Source of the DNA: Verrucomicrobiia bacterium
Lineage (GTDB): Bacteria; Verrucomicrobiota; Verrucomicrobiia; Opitutales; Opitutaceae
Assembly: GCA_030424825.1 (NCBI GenBank)
Contig: JAUHWE010000058.1
Coordinates: forward strand, 1-12,846
Direction: 5' to 3'
Length of the DNA stretch: 12,846 nt
Part shown: in pieces, positions 1 to 5,708 of the stretch
Layout of the letters: the number at the start of each line of letters is the position of its first letter
Position numbering within the stretch: position 1 is the stretch's first letter
Notes under the pieces: model-generated
Told to the model about the DNA's origin: nothing
What the model saw: the letters and a program-made list of their open reading frames with translations, nothing else
Database searches by the model: none
Made by a program: the position numbers and the translations under genes

Positions 1-352
1 GCCGCAGCTGTTTGACATTGGCCCGTCTGCGGGAGGAGGCCGAGCCCGGAAACTCGCCCGATGCCTGAAGGGCCGCGATCGCCTCGTTGTCGTTCCGAAT
101 CGCTTCCTGCAGCTCTTGAAAAAAGGCTTTCCCGACATGGTCTCCCGCCACATAAACTGTGGTCGAGCCTTCCTTCTGGACGGGAAGGCTCAGTTTGATG
201 TCCGGGTGCCAGATGAAGGGAGCGTAGCTGATGAAACACCAAATTCCCAATGGAAGCAAGAATGAAAGCGCCGTCAGTATCGCGGCTCGAGACCCGGAAA
301 GCTCCCGGCCGACCTCGATCCACGGATGGCGATGTTTATGGCGATTCTTCAA
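1..352 (-). CDS. ABC transporter inner-membrane permease, N-terminal part (runs off the left edge)
   Basis: Reading leftward from a TTG at 352-350 gives 117 codons without a stop up to the window edge. A basic, histidine-rich start (KNRHKHRHPW) leads into one strong membrane segment at about residues 22-45 (AAILTALSFLLPLGIWCFIS). A hydrophilic, presumably periplasmic stretch of at least 65 residues follows. This matches the N-terminus of NitT/TauT-type permeases that carry an enlarged first periplasmic domain; the conserved BPD_transp_1 domain would lie outside the window. It follows the substrate-binding protein gene on the same strand by 184 bases, so the two probably share a transcript. 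The start is uncertain. Between the stop of the upstream gene and this region the frame holds no ATG or GTG, only TTG at 382 and at 352, neither with a good ribosome binding site. An ATG at 398 is in another frame. The frame and membrane segment are well supported; the transported substrate is unknown. Confidence 0.72.
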   Translation of the reverse strand, partial: MKNRHKHRHPWIEVGRELSGSRAAILTALSFLLPLGIWCFISYAPFIWHPDIKLSLPVQKEGSTTVYVAGDHVGKAFFQELQEAIRNDNEAIAALQASGEFPGSASSRRRANVKQLR

Positions 353-446
353 TGGTGGAATAAGTTCGGTGGACGAAGACAAAGTAGAATGTTGGCATCC
401 GAATCTTGTTCTACGCGCGATGCCGACTAGGTGTTGAAGGTCCGCA

Positions 447-517
447 GCGCGTAGCTTCGCTGCTCTCGTTCGATGCCGGCGAGCAGTGTTCCGGCATCGA
501 ACTTTCGAGCAACGCGC
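447..517. repeat. Long imperfect palindrome between importer genes (REP-like hairpin)
   Basis: The core is a perfect 12-bp inverted repeat, GTTCGATGCCGG at 468-479 and CCGGCATCGAAC at 491-502, with an 11-base loop. Pairing resumes outside the core: TGCTC at 461-465 with GAGCA at 507-511, and GCGCGT at 447-452 with ACGCGC at 512-517. The left arm has 8 extra bases (453-460). There is no T-run after the stem on the minus strand, so a simple intrinsic terminator is unlikely. It begins about 20 bases after the stop of the binding-protein gene and ends before the permease gene. In E. coli malE-malF, REP hairpins in the equivalent place protect the upstream mRNA and help make more binding protein than permease. 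That role here is inference. Confidence 0.7.
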
Positions 518-536
518 AAATGTAGTTAAAGCAAGA

Positions 537-1538
537 CTACTTGGATTTCTTGTAGAGCTTTAAGGTGAAGCTTGGATCGAGGTACTTCTCAATGTCCTCT
601 GGCTTCTCGTACGCCTCAAACGTCACGTTGAACTCGTTGACGATTCGCGAGGAGCCGTAGAGAGAAGAGAGCCCTTCTTTGTCTTTCCAAACCTTCACGG
701 CTTCTTCGAGAGTAAGAATGTAAGTGCCGTCGAGGAAGGGCTCGTATTCGTCCGCGCTGACGCTGACCTTGCTCGCCATGATCTCGAGCGCTTCGTCGAG
801 GTTGTCCTCGTCCTTGATGAAATCGACGACCCGATACCAGACATCGACTACCTTAGCCCAATCATCGTGCCGGGATTCAAGACTCTCCTGCGAGACATAG
901 AGCAAATCGTAGATAATGCCGGGTGCATCAGCAGAAGTGAAAATGGTTTTCGAGCCGTCGACGAGTTTCAGGGCCTGTCCGGAACTCGGCTGCCAGGCGC
1001 AGATCGCATCGACTGCTCCCGACGCCAGTACTTGGGGCGTCTCGCCGTTCGGCACGTTGATGACTTCCACATCGGACTCGTCCATGCCCGCCCGTTCCAG
1101 AGCGGTGAGCAAGAGCAGGTGGCTCACGAAGCCGACTTCTACACCGACTTTCTTTCCTTTCAGCTCCTTGACTGAGTCGATGCCGGGGCGCGCGATGAGC
1201 ATGTCGTTCCCATTTGAGTAGTCGTTGCAAATGATCGCCACGGATGGCTTGCCCGTCGCTCCGGTAAAGAGGGCGTCGCCATTTGTCATGTGAACCGCGT
1301 CAAGGGCCCCCGCGGCGTAGGTGTCCATGGACTTGACGTAATCCATAAATTGGAAGTCCACTTCCACGCCGGCTTCGGCAAACCAGCCTTTGGTTAGGGC
1401 GATCTCCCAAGGTACCCATCCGGGCCAATCGCTGTATCCGATTTTAAGAGGTTTCGATTCAAGTGTAGCAATCGCGAGTGCGATGGTCAAAAACGCTGCA
1501 AGTAGGCGTGATGGTCTTAATGGTGCAAAGAAGCTCAT
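537..1538 (-). CDS. ABC transporter substrate-binding protein, NMT1/SsuA-like (NitT/TauT family)
   Basis: A 333-residue exported protein that would capture a small solute in the periplasm and hand it to the permease encoded next. Residues 1-28 form a classical signal peptide with a basic start, a hydrophobic core ([15 protein letters not shown]) and probable cleavage near ES/KP. The mature protein opens with [16 protein letters not shown] and continues with [51 protein letters not shown] and [10 protein letters not shown], the usual order in NMT1-like binding proteins. No lipobox is seen. From memory, close relatives lie near urea-carboxylase or nitrogen-related genes, but nothing in this window fixes the substrate. 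The start ATG has no obvious Shine-Dalgarno sequence. A palindrome at 1573-1598 lies 35-60 bases upstream and may be an operator. The family call is firm; the substrate is unknown. Confidence 0.93.
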   Translation of the reverse strand: MSFFAPLRPSRLLAAFLTIALAIATLESKPLKIGYSDWPGWVPWEIALTKGWFAEAGVEVDFQFMDYVKSMDTYAAGALDAVHMTNGDALFTGATGKPSVAIICNDYSNGNDMLIARPGIDSVKELKGKKVGVEVGFVSHLLLLTALERAGMDESDVEVINVPNGETPQVLASGAVDAICAWQPSSGQALKLVDGSKTIFTSADAPGIIYDLLYVSQESLESRHDDWAKVVDVWYRVVDFIKDEDNLDEALEIMASKVSVSADEYEPFLDGTYILTLEEAVKVWKDKEGLSSLYGSSRIVNEFNVTFEAYEKPEDIEKYLDPSFTLKLYKKSK

Positions 1539-1572
1539 TTTGTTCTAGATTCGATTTTCGATGGCGTGAGTG

Positions 1573-1598
1573 TATTACTAAAAGTAACGTTAGTAATA
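1573..1598. promoter_or_regulatory. Palindrome upstream of the binding-protein gene, possible operator
   Basis: TATTACTA (1573-1580) and TAGTAATA (1591-1598) form a perfect 8-bp inverted repeat around 10 bases. Nested inside are TTACT/AGTAA (1575-1579 and 1583-1587) and the palindrome TAACGTTA (1585-1592). The cluster lies in the probable promoter or 5' leader of the importer operon. Overlapping dyads of this kind are typical of sites for dimeric regulators. No particular regulator can be named, and no TPP-riboswitch sequence is present in this leader. Confidence 0.4.
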
Positions 1599-1927
1599 TA
1601 GATGAGCCTTATTTAGCATGGTTTGCGCCAGATCGTGTCTGAGGTCAGATGCGCTCAATATCTTCGCATTATAGCGATCAAGCCGCTCAATTATGTGCAA
1701 TCTGTGGGGACTTAGGAGCACGCGAGTAGATGATGCAGTGCCACTAGAATCGATTCGGATCTGGGATCCTTGTTCGAAGCTTGTTTAGAGGAACCTGCTT
1801 CCGCAACGAAGGGCAGGACCGGACCCCAGTTTGCTGCACACGCCGTAGGTGTCGGATTGCACGGCGAAGTGGAAACGCTTACGCTTGAGAGGAATGGATG
1901 TTGATGAGGATTCTCGATCGCTCAGCC
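1599..1927. other. Gene-free stretch between importer operon and epimerase gene
   Basis: No open frame here resembles a real gene. The right half contains two small inverted repeats: CCTGC (1794-1798) with GCAGG (1813-1817), and CGCCGT (1841-1846) with ACGGCG (1861-1866). Both are short and have no T-run. A stop-bounded minus-strand stretch over about 1785-1890 reads without interruption but has no convincing start or recognisable family. It may be a remnant or chance. Confidence 0.5.
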
Positions 1928-2899
1928 CTAGGCCGAGGGGCAAGCTTGCTGTCTGGGAAAAGGCTGCGGCTCAGTGCCTTGGTTTGCCAAGTCATCAAAG
2001 GCCTCATCGATGAAGGGGTAGCGAAAAATGAAGCGTTCCTTAACGAGACGATCGGGGACGACGAAACGACTTTTTAGAACGAGTTCAGACTCGGTGCGTA
2101 GCAGGAAAGTGCCGATTTCGAGAAGCCATTTGGGCGTAGGGATGCCTAGGGCGCGACCGGCTTTTTCGCGAAGGCTCTTCATAAACGTCCGATTGTCCAA
2201 TGGCGCCGGAGCGGCCAGATTGAAGACCCCCTCTAGAGTTTCGTCACTGATGAGAAATGCGAGGGCACGGACGAAGTCGAGCTGATGTATCCAGGAAACC
2301 ATTTGCCTGCCATTGCCGATCGTTCCTCCGAGTCCCATTCGCGCTAGCTGGGCGAGTCGAGGATAGACGCTGTTACGCCCGTGTCCTAAGACGAGTGCGG
2401 TGCGCAAGGCGACTTTCCGTGTGCTAGGGAGGTTGGATGTGAAGAACGCGTTTTCCCACGCCCGGCAAATGCTGACGGAGAAGCCCTGTCCCAAGATACC
2501 GTTCTCCTCCGTTTGCGGATTCTCAAACGCTTCTTCGTAGATGGTTGCGGAGGATGCATTGAGCCAGACTTTGGGGGGTGCTTGGCATTGTTCGATGGCC
2601 TTTCCAATTGCTCGGGTGGTTTCTAGGCGAGAGTTCAGTATGTCCGCTTTGTTTTTCCGATTATAGCGGCAATCCACGGAACGACCCGCCAAATTAATCA
2701 CGGCGTCAACTCCTTCGAGGTGGCGTGCGATCGCTTCTGGATGCCGTGGGTTCCAGTGGGCCCATCGTACGCTCTGCGTCTTCTTCTTTTGGTCCCGAGT
2801 AAAGCGGACCGTTTCCCAACCGCGCTGACTAAAGTAGCGTTCGGTTGCTTGACCGAGGAATCCAGTGGCTCCCACAATGGCAATTTTTTTGGCTTTCAT
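1928..2899 (-). CDS. TIGR01777-type NAD(P)-binding epimerase (YfcH-like, SDR fold)
   Basis: A 323-residue protein of the atypical short-chain dehydrogenase family TIGR01777 (E. coli YfcH, 297 residues). It opens with the nucleotide-binding motif GATGFLG. Then come VINLAGRSVDCRY, the SSATIY strand carrying the catalytic-serine region, RTALVLG, SWIHQLDFVRA and GVFNLAAPAP. The C-terminal DUF1731-type region has the expected pattern of ALGIPTPKWLLEIG followed by PDRLVKERFIFRYP. The physiological substrate of the family is not established. I chose the ATG at 2899 because it puts the glycine-rich loop at its usual distance. A TTG two codons earlier at 2905 is in frame, and neither start has a clear ribosome binding site. 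The gene lies 52 bases behind the GbsR-type regulator on the same strand, so co-transcription is likely. The last 15 or so residues are proline- and glutamine-rich and probably disordered. Confidence 0.92.
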   Translation of the reverse strand: MKAKKIAIVGATGFLGQATERYFSQRGWETVRFTRDQKKKTQSVRWAHWNPRHPEAIARHLEGVDAVINLAGRSVDCRYNRKNKADILNSRLETTRAIGKAIEQCQAPPKVWLNASSATIYEEAFENPQTEENGILGQGFSVSICRAWENAFFTSNLPSTRKVALRTALVLGHGRNSVYPRLAQLARMGLGGTIGNGRQMVSWIHQLDFVRALAFLISDETLEGVFNLAAPAPLDNRTFMKSLREKAGRALGIPTPKWLLEIGTFLLRTESELVLKSRFVVPDRLVKERFIFRYPFIDEAFDDLANQGTEPQPFPRQQACPSA

Positions 2900-2914
2900 G
2901 ATCAAAGCATCTAA

Positions 2915-2940
2915 AATATTCTGAATATTATGAAAATAAG
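2915..2940. promoter_or_regulatory. Inverted repeat and TGAAAAT half-site between regulator and epimerase genes
   Basis: AATATT-CTG-AATATT at 2915-2929 is a perfect 6-bp inverted repeat. It runs into ATTATGAAAATAAG (2927-2940), which closely resembles ATTAATGAAAATTAAG (3480-3495) in front of the GbsR-type gene. The shared half-site and its position before the epimerase start suggest a binding site for the neighbouring regulator. This is an A+T-rich stretch, so a chance match is possible. Confidence 0.35.
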
Positions 2941-2951
2941 GAGGAAAAAAG

Positions 2952-3461
2952 CTACGACAGGAGCTTGAGCAGCTTAGGCACCAGGACGCTGCGTTCTTTG
3001 GAAGCGACCTTGTCCATGATCGAGTTTGCGAGTTCGACGAACTCGTTAAGTTCTTTGAGCTGTTTGCTGAGCGCTTTGGCTTCTTTAGTCTTTAGGCGCT
3101 GGGCTCGCTCCACGCAACTCTGCAGCACTTTGCTGGCGGGTTCCGTTTCGCGGCGCTTCCGTTCCCGGGCGACAATGCAGAAGATCCGCCACACGTCTTT
3201 TTCCGCCTCGTAATAGTCTTTTCGCTTTCCCTTGAGGACGACACTGCGGACAAGCCCCCAGCTGGCGAGCTCCCGGAGGTTCGTGTTGGCATTGCCTCGA
3301 CTGATCTCCAGTTTTTCCATCACCTCATCGGTTGTGAGCGGTTCGGGTGAAACGAGTAGGAGTGAGTGAATCATGGCCATAGTGCGGTTCACTCCCCATT
3401 GGCTCCCGAGGGCTCCCCATTGGCCCACGAAGTCCTGCTTGATCTGATCGAGTTCCTTCAT
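2952..3461 (-). CDS. GbsR/MarR-type winged-helix transcriptional regulator
   Basis: A 169-residue DNA-binding protein of the GbsR family (COG1510). The N-terminal part has a helix (FVGQWGALGSQWGVNRTMA), then the helix-turn-helix: PLTTDEVMEKLEISRGNANTN with recognition helix at about residues 53-66. Next comes the wing GLVRSVVLKGKRKDYYEAE, typical of the family. The C-terminal third is strongly charged and helical (QRLKTKEAKALSKQLKEL) and probably dimerises. In Bacillus, GbsR represses choline and glycine-betaine genes, but the ligand of distant homologues is unknown, and no betaine gene is present here. The next gene downstream encodes the epimerase, the likely target. A palindrome at 3472-3489 just upstream suggests that it controls its own promoter. 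Family assignment is firm, ligand unknown. Confidence 0.92.
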   Translation of the reverse strand: MKELDQIKQDFVGQWGALGSQWGVNRTMAMIHSLLLVSPEPLTTDEVMEKLEISRGNANTNLRELASWGLVRSVVLKGKRKDYYEAEKDVWRIFCIVARERKRRETEPASKVLQSCVERAQRLKTKEAKALSKQLKELNEFVELANSIMDKVASKERSVLVPKLLKLLS

Positions 3462-3471
3462 TTGACTATAG

Positions 3472-3504
3472 TTTCAGTAATTAATGAAAATTAAGAAATG
3501 TCAA
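3472..3504 (-). promoter_or_regulatory. Probable promoter and operator of the GbsR-type gene
   Basis: On the minus strand TTGACA (3504-3499) is a perfect -35 hexamer. A spacer of 17 bases places a weak -10 (ATTACT) at 3481-3476. Over this lies an 18-bp palindrome, TTTCAGTAATTAATGAAA at 3472-3489, matching in 8 of 9 base pairs. A dyad covering the -10 region and ending 11 bases before the start codon is where a self-acting repressor would bind. The binding protein is inferred, not shown. Confidence 0.45.
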
Positions 3505-3570
3505 CCCGATTTTGAAGCGTCAACATTCGGATGCGTATTGGGAAAAAAGCTGAATAGTAAGTGAGGGTAT

Positions 3571-3633
3571 GACCATCAGAAAGGTCCGTCTTGCAACGGG
3601 AGACCTGGATAGATGTCTGTTTATCTGATGGTC
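3571..3633. ncRNA. Compact inverted-repeat element, possible structured RNA
   Basis: GACCATCAGA (3571-3580) and TCTGATGGTC (3624-3633) pair perfectly over 10 bp across 43 bases. Within them AGGTC (3582-3586) can pair with GACCT (3602-3606), and GATA (3608-3611) with TATC (3622-3625), the last pair overlapping the outer stem. A closing stem with one or two inner hairpins resembles a small structured RNA. A pair of terminal repeats of a tiny mobile element is equally possible. No T-run follows on either strand, so it is not a normal terminator. It matches no riboswitch class that I recognise. Strand is unknown. Confidence 0.35.
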
Positions 3634-3919
3634 GTTGCCTATTTGTGATGACTATTACCGGTGGTTGATTCTGATCACTTGACGACTTGACCCTAGTGTA
3701 TCATCAACGCGTACCTATCGTACCCCTGTATGCACAGTTATTCATGCCGTATTAAGACTGTTGGTAAGGAAATAGGAGGATGACCCAGATCTGTTGAGAG
3801 CAAATTACGTGAAGCGATTTCCGAACGAATTTATAGACTACTAAACGATGTTTCCACACACCTGTCTCAATCGTTATCAGTATTGCTGATTCTGATCGAG
3901 TCAACTAGAGGGTTTTAAA
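3634..3919. other. Remainder of the gene-free stretch before the VOC gene
   Basis: No coding frame of note. The 11-base sequence TGATTCTGATC occurs twice, at 3666-3676 and 3887-3897. AGGAGG at 3775-3780 precedes an ATG at 3780, but that frame stops after 5 codons. A proper ribosome binding site (GAGG at 3908-3911) serves the following gene. No promoter can be picked with confidence. Confidence 0.5.
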
Positions 3920-4291
3920 ATGAGTAAAATACAAGTACAGAAACTAGATCATGTGGCCTTGGATGCCGAGGACATTGAAAAGGCAAAAACGTTTTACAGC
4001 GGTCTGTTGGGGCTAAAGGAAATTCCTCGCCCAGAGAGCTTTGATTTTCCTGGTCTGTGGTATGATCTGGGGAACATCGTTTTGCATATCGTGGGTTCCC
4101 GTAAACCGTCCTTGGGAAAGCACCACATTGCCTTTTTTGTGGCAGACGTGCATTCCTGTGCCGAGGCAGTCGCAGACGCTGGCTACGAAGTGAAGTGGGA
4201 CCCGTACAAGATTCTAGGGGTCGACCGGTTTTTCACGACGGATCCCGAAGGGAACCGCATCGAGATTCAGGGGCCGGAGAAAGTGGGCTGA
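3920..4291 (+). CDS. VOC family protein (glyoxalase/bleomycin-resistance fold)
   Basis: A 123-residue single-domain protein of the vicinal-oxygen-chelate superfamily. Both beta-alpha-beta-beta-beta halves are visible. The first opens LDHVALDAEDIEKAKTFY; the second opens KHHIAFFVADVHSCAEAV and closes with FFTTDPEGNRIEIQ. Candidate metal ligands are His11, His56, His68 or His69, and Glu115, the usual spacing for a glyoxalase-type centre, so an active metalloenzyme is plausible. The reaction cannot be told from sequence, since the superfamily includes lyases, dioxygenases and resistance proteins. The start is well set: GAGG lies 9 bases before the ATG. The gene stands alone; the following acetyltransferase is decayed. 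Confidence 0.9.
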   Translation: MSKIQVQKLDHVALDAEDIEKAKTFYSGLLGLKEIPRPESFDFPGLWYDLGNIVLHIVGSRKPSLGKHHIAFFVADVHSCAEAVADAGYEVKWDPYKILGVDRFFTTDPEGNRIEIQGPEKVG

Positions 4292-4377
4292 GCTTTATAG
4301 ATCGCGAAATAGGCGGAATTTCCTGGAACGTAAGTTTTGTCGATTTCTACGGAGGGCCCAGATTCTAAGTTACACGA

Positions 4378-4898
4378 TTGAGAACCTGGCATATTAGATG
4401 GATTATATTTTTTCATAAATGCAACGGCTCGGTGGAAGAAAAGAATGACTATATTGTCATTCGGACTCCAAACATTCCAGAATTCTGGTTCGGAAATTAT
4501 ATTCTCTTTAAATCGATTCCGGAAGAATCGAGCTGTGTAGAATGGTTAACGGTTCATTCCGAGTGTTTAGAACATCTCAAATGCGCTGCCTGCGCAACAT
4601 AGCGAAAATTGGTCTTGGTGATTGGTAGTGTGCTTCCGATGGTGAGAAACTGGACTCTTGTATGGAACTTTATTTTGATTCAGAGTGCCGAATTGGAAGG
4701 TTCCAGTACGTGACCACTGACCGAGCTTATCGACGTAACGGAATTTGCCCGGCCTTGTTAGATGCGATTTCAAAGAACGCGTTTCAAGAAGTAGGAGTTC
4801 CCGAGCTCGTGATCTATTCGGGTGAGAGTGATACCAATCCGGCTAGGCCCGTGTATACATCCTTTGGATTCACCAACGGAGTCAATCATACGGTCTGA
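4378..4898 (+). pseudogene. Decayed GNAT-family N-acetyltransferase
   Basis: Two short frames together recall one GNAT protein. The first (about 4378-4602) carries YIVIRTPNIPEFWFGNYILF, a typical N-terminal block of this subfamily, and stops at TAG 4600-4602. The second, shifted by 2 bases, carries FDSECRIGRFQYVTTD and RAYRRNGICPALLDAI, the acetyl-CoA binding motif A (R-R-x-G-I). It continues with VYTSFGF and stops at 4898. A TAG at 4627-4629 interrupts the second frame upstream of the conserved block. Intact relatives are about 230-260 residues, whereas only about 170 codons are left. An internal deletion around 4560-4640 plus frameshifts is therefore likely. The first frame could begin at a TTG at 4378, and its true start is unclear. 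Confidence 0.75.
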
Positions 4899-5028
4899 GC
4901 AAGCGTGTTTAGCCGGATGACTGTTGTACTTTAGCGCTTATTAAAGGCAGGAGTTCATTGTTCAATTTCTAAGCAAATTTGGTAACATTTTTATGTACTA
5001 ATCCACCATAACCCTTAGTTTTGCAATT

Positions 5029-5607
5029 ATGACTGAATGGTGGAATGCGTTACCCCTAGTACTCCAGCTTTTTTACGGGATTGGTATTCTATCCAGTCTC
5101 ATAGTTATTGTTCAGCTCGTTCTTTCACTTACTGGTATCGCTGCGGAAGGGTCCGAGGCCTTCGATGTAGACGTTGGTGGCTTCGATAGTGGTTCGGGAA
5201 TCGGTCTTTTTTCTACGCAGACAATAGCCGCGTTTTTTCTAGGCTTCGGCTGGATGGGAGCCGCTGCTATAAATAGCGGACTATCTGTGTTAATCGCGAG
5301 TCTTTTGGCTTTGGTTTTCGGAGTAGGGGGGATGCTTGCTATGTACTATTTGCTTCGCGGTCTTCTCAAGCTACAGAGCAAAGGTAACTTGGATTACGAA
5401 AGAGCGATCGGAAAAGTGGGGGTGGTTTATGTGACGATTCCTGGCTCAGACGAAGATGGAGGGCAGGTTCAAGTCACATTCCAAGGACGCCTTACAACCG
5501 CTTCAGCTCGTAAAACTTCCCCTGGAATAATGAAACCCGGTGAGCGCGTTCGAATTACAGGCGTCTATGCGGTATCATCATTTTTAGTAGAGCCTCTTGA
5601 GGCCTAA
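5029..5607 (+). CDS. NfeD-like membrane protein (YuaF type), flotillin partner
   Basis: A 192-residue membrane protein. There are three hydrophobic segments at about residues 10-38, 58-82 and 84-112. An acidic, glycine-rich loop (EAFDVDVGGFDSGSG) lies between the first two. The last 75 residues (AIGKVGVVYVTIPG through PGERVRITGVYAVSSFLVEPL) form the small beta-barrel OB-like domain of NfeD proteins. There is no N-terminal protease domain, so it is the short NfeD type. In Bacillus subtilis the equivalent YuaF is encoded beside the flotillin YuaG/FloT and affects membrane fluidity; here too the flotillin gene follows after 51 bases. The start ATG has no Shine-Dalgarno sequence, but the first residues lead directly into the first membrane helix. 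Function by analogy: it helps organise membrane microdomains with flotillin. Confidence 0.85.
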   Translation: MTEWWNALPLVLQLFYGIGILSSLIVIVQLVLSLTGIAAEGSEAFDVDVGGFDSGSGIGLFSTQTIAAFFLGFGWMGAAAINSGLSVLIASLLALVFGVGGMLAMYYLLRGLLKLQSKGNLDYERAIGKVGVVYVTIPGSDEDGGQVQVTFQGRLTTASARKTSPGIMKPGERVRITGVYAVSSFLVEPLEA

Positions 5608-5645
5608 ACATAAAACAAACTTAATATCTAACCCCACTACTCGTT

Positions 5646-5708
5646 ATGGAAATCCTCTATGCTGCGGCTGCTGTCGTCCTCTTTATTATTGCAACGGCAA
5701 TGTCCCTC
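5646..5708 (+). other. Flotillin membrane anchor encoded out of frame with the flotillin body
   Basis: An ATG at 5646 opens a 20-codon frame ending in TGA at 5709-5711. Its product (MEILYAAAAVVLFIIATAMS, then L) looks just like the short N-terminal hydrophobic anchor of flotillins. The conserved body, starting at CPSDRLLVVYGKV, is in the +1 frame relative to it. A small indel near 5695-5705, a recent mutation, a sequencing error or recoding could each explain this. The stop sits in the context CTC TGA, where a +1 step would give SLDRLLV and rejoin the body frame. The RF2-type site CTT TGA C is similar but not identical. Confidence 0.6.

Noticed and set aside
231..437. 68-codon forward open frame
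   Set aside because: It lies opposite the permease N-terminus, whose membrane segment and family resemblance are convincing.
1539..1680. Possible TPP riboswitch before the NMT1-like gene
   Set aside because: Some NMT1-like proteins bind thiamine precursors, but the conserved TPP-box sequences are absent from this leader.
3780..3797. Short open frame after AGGAGG
   Set aside because: Stops after 5 codons and shows no leader-peptide features such as repeated regulatory codons.
3666..3897. 11-base direct repeat TGATTCTGATC at 3666 and 3887
   Set aside because: Two short copies 221 bases apart with different flanks; too little to call an attachment site or repeat family.
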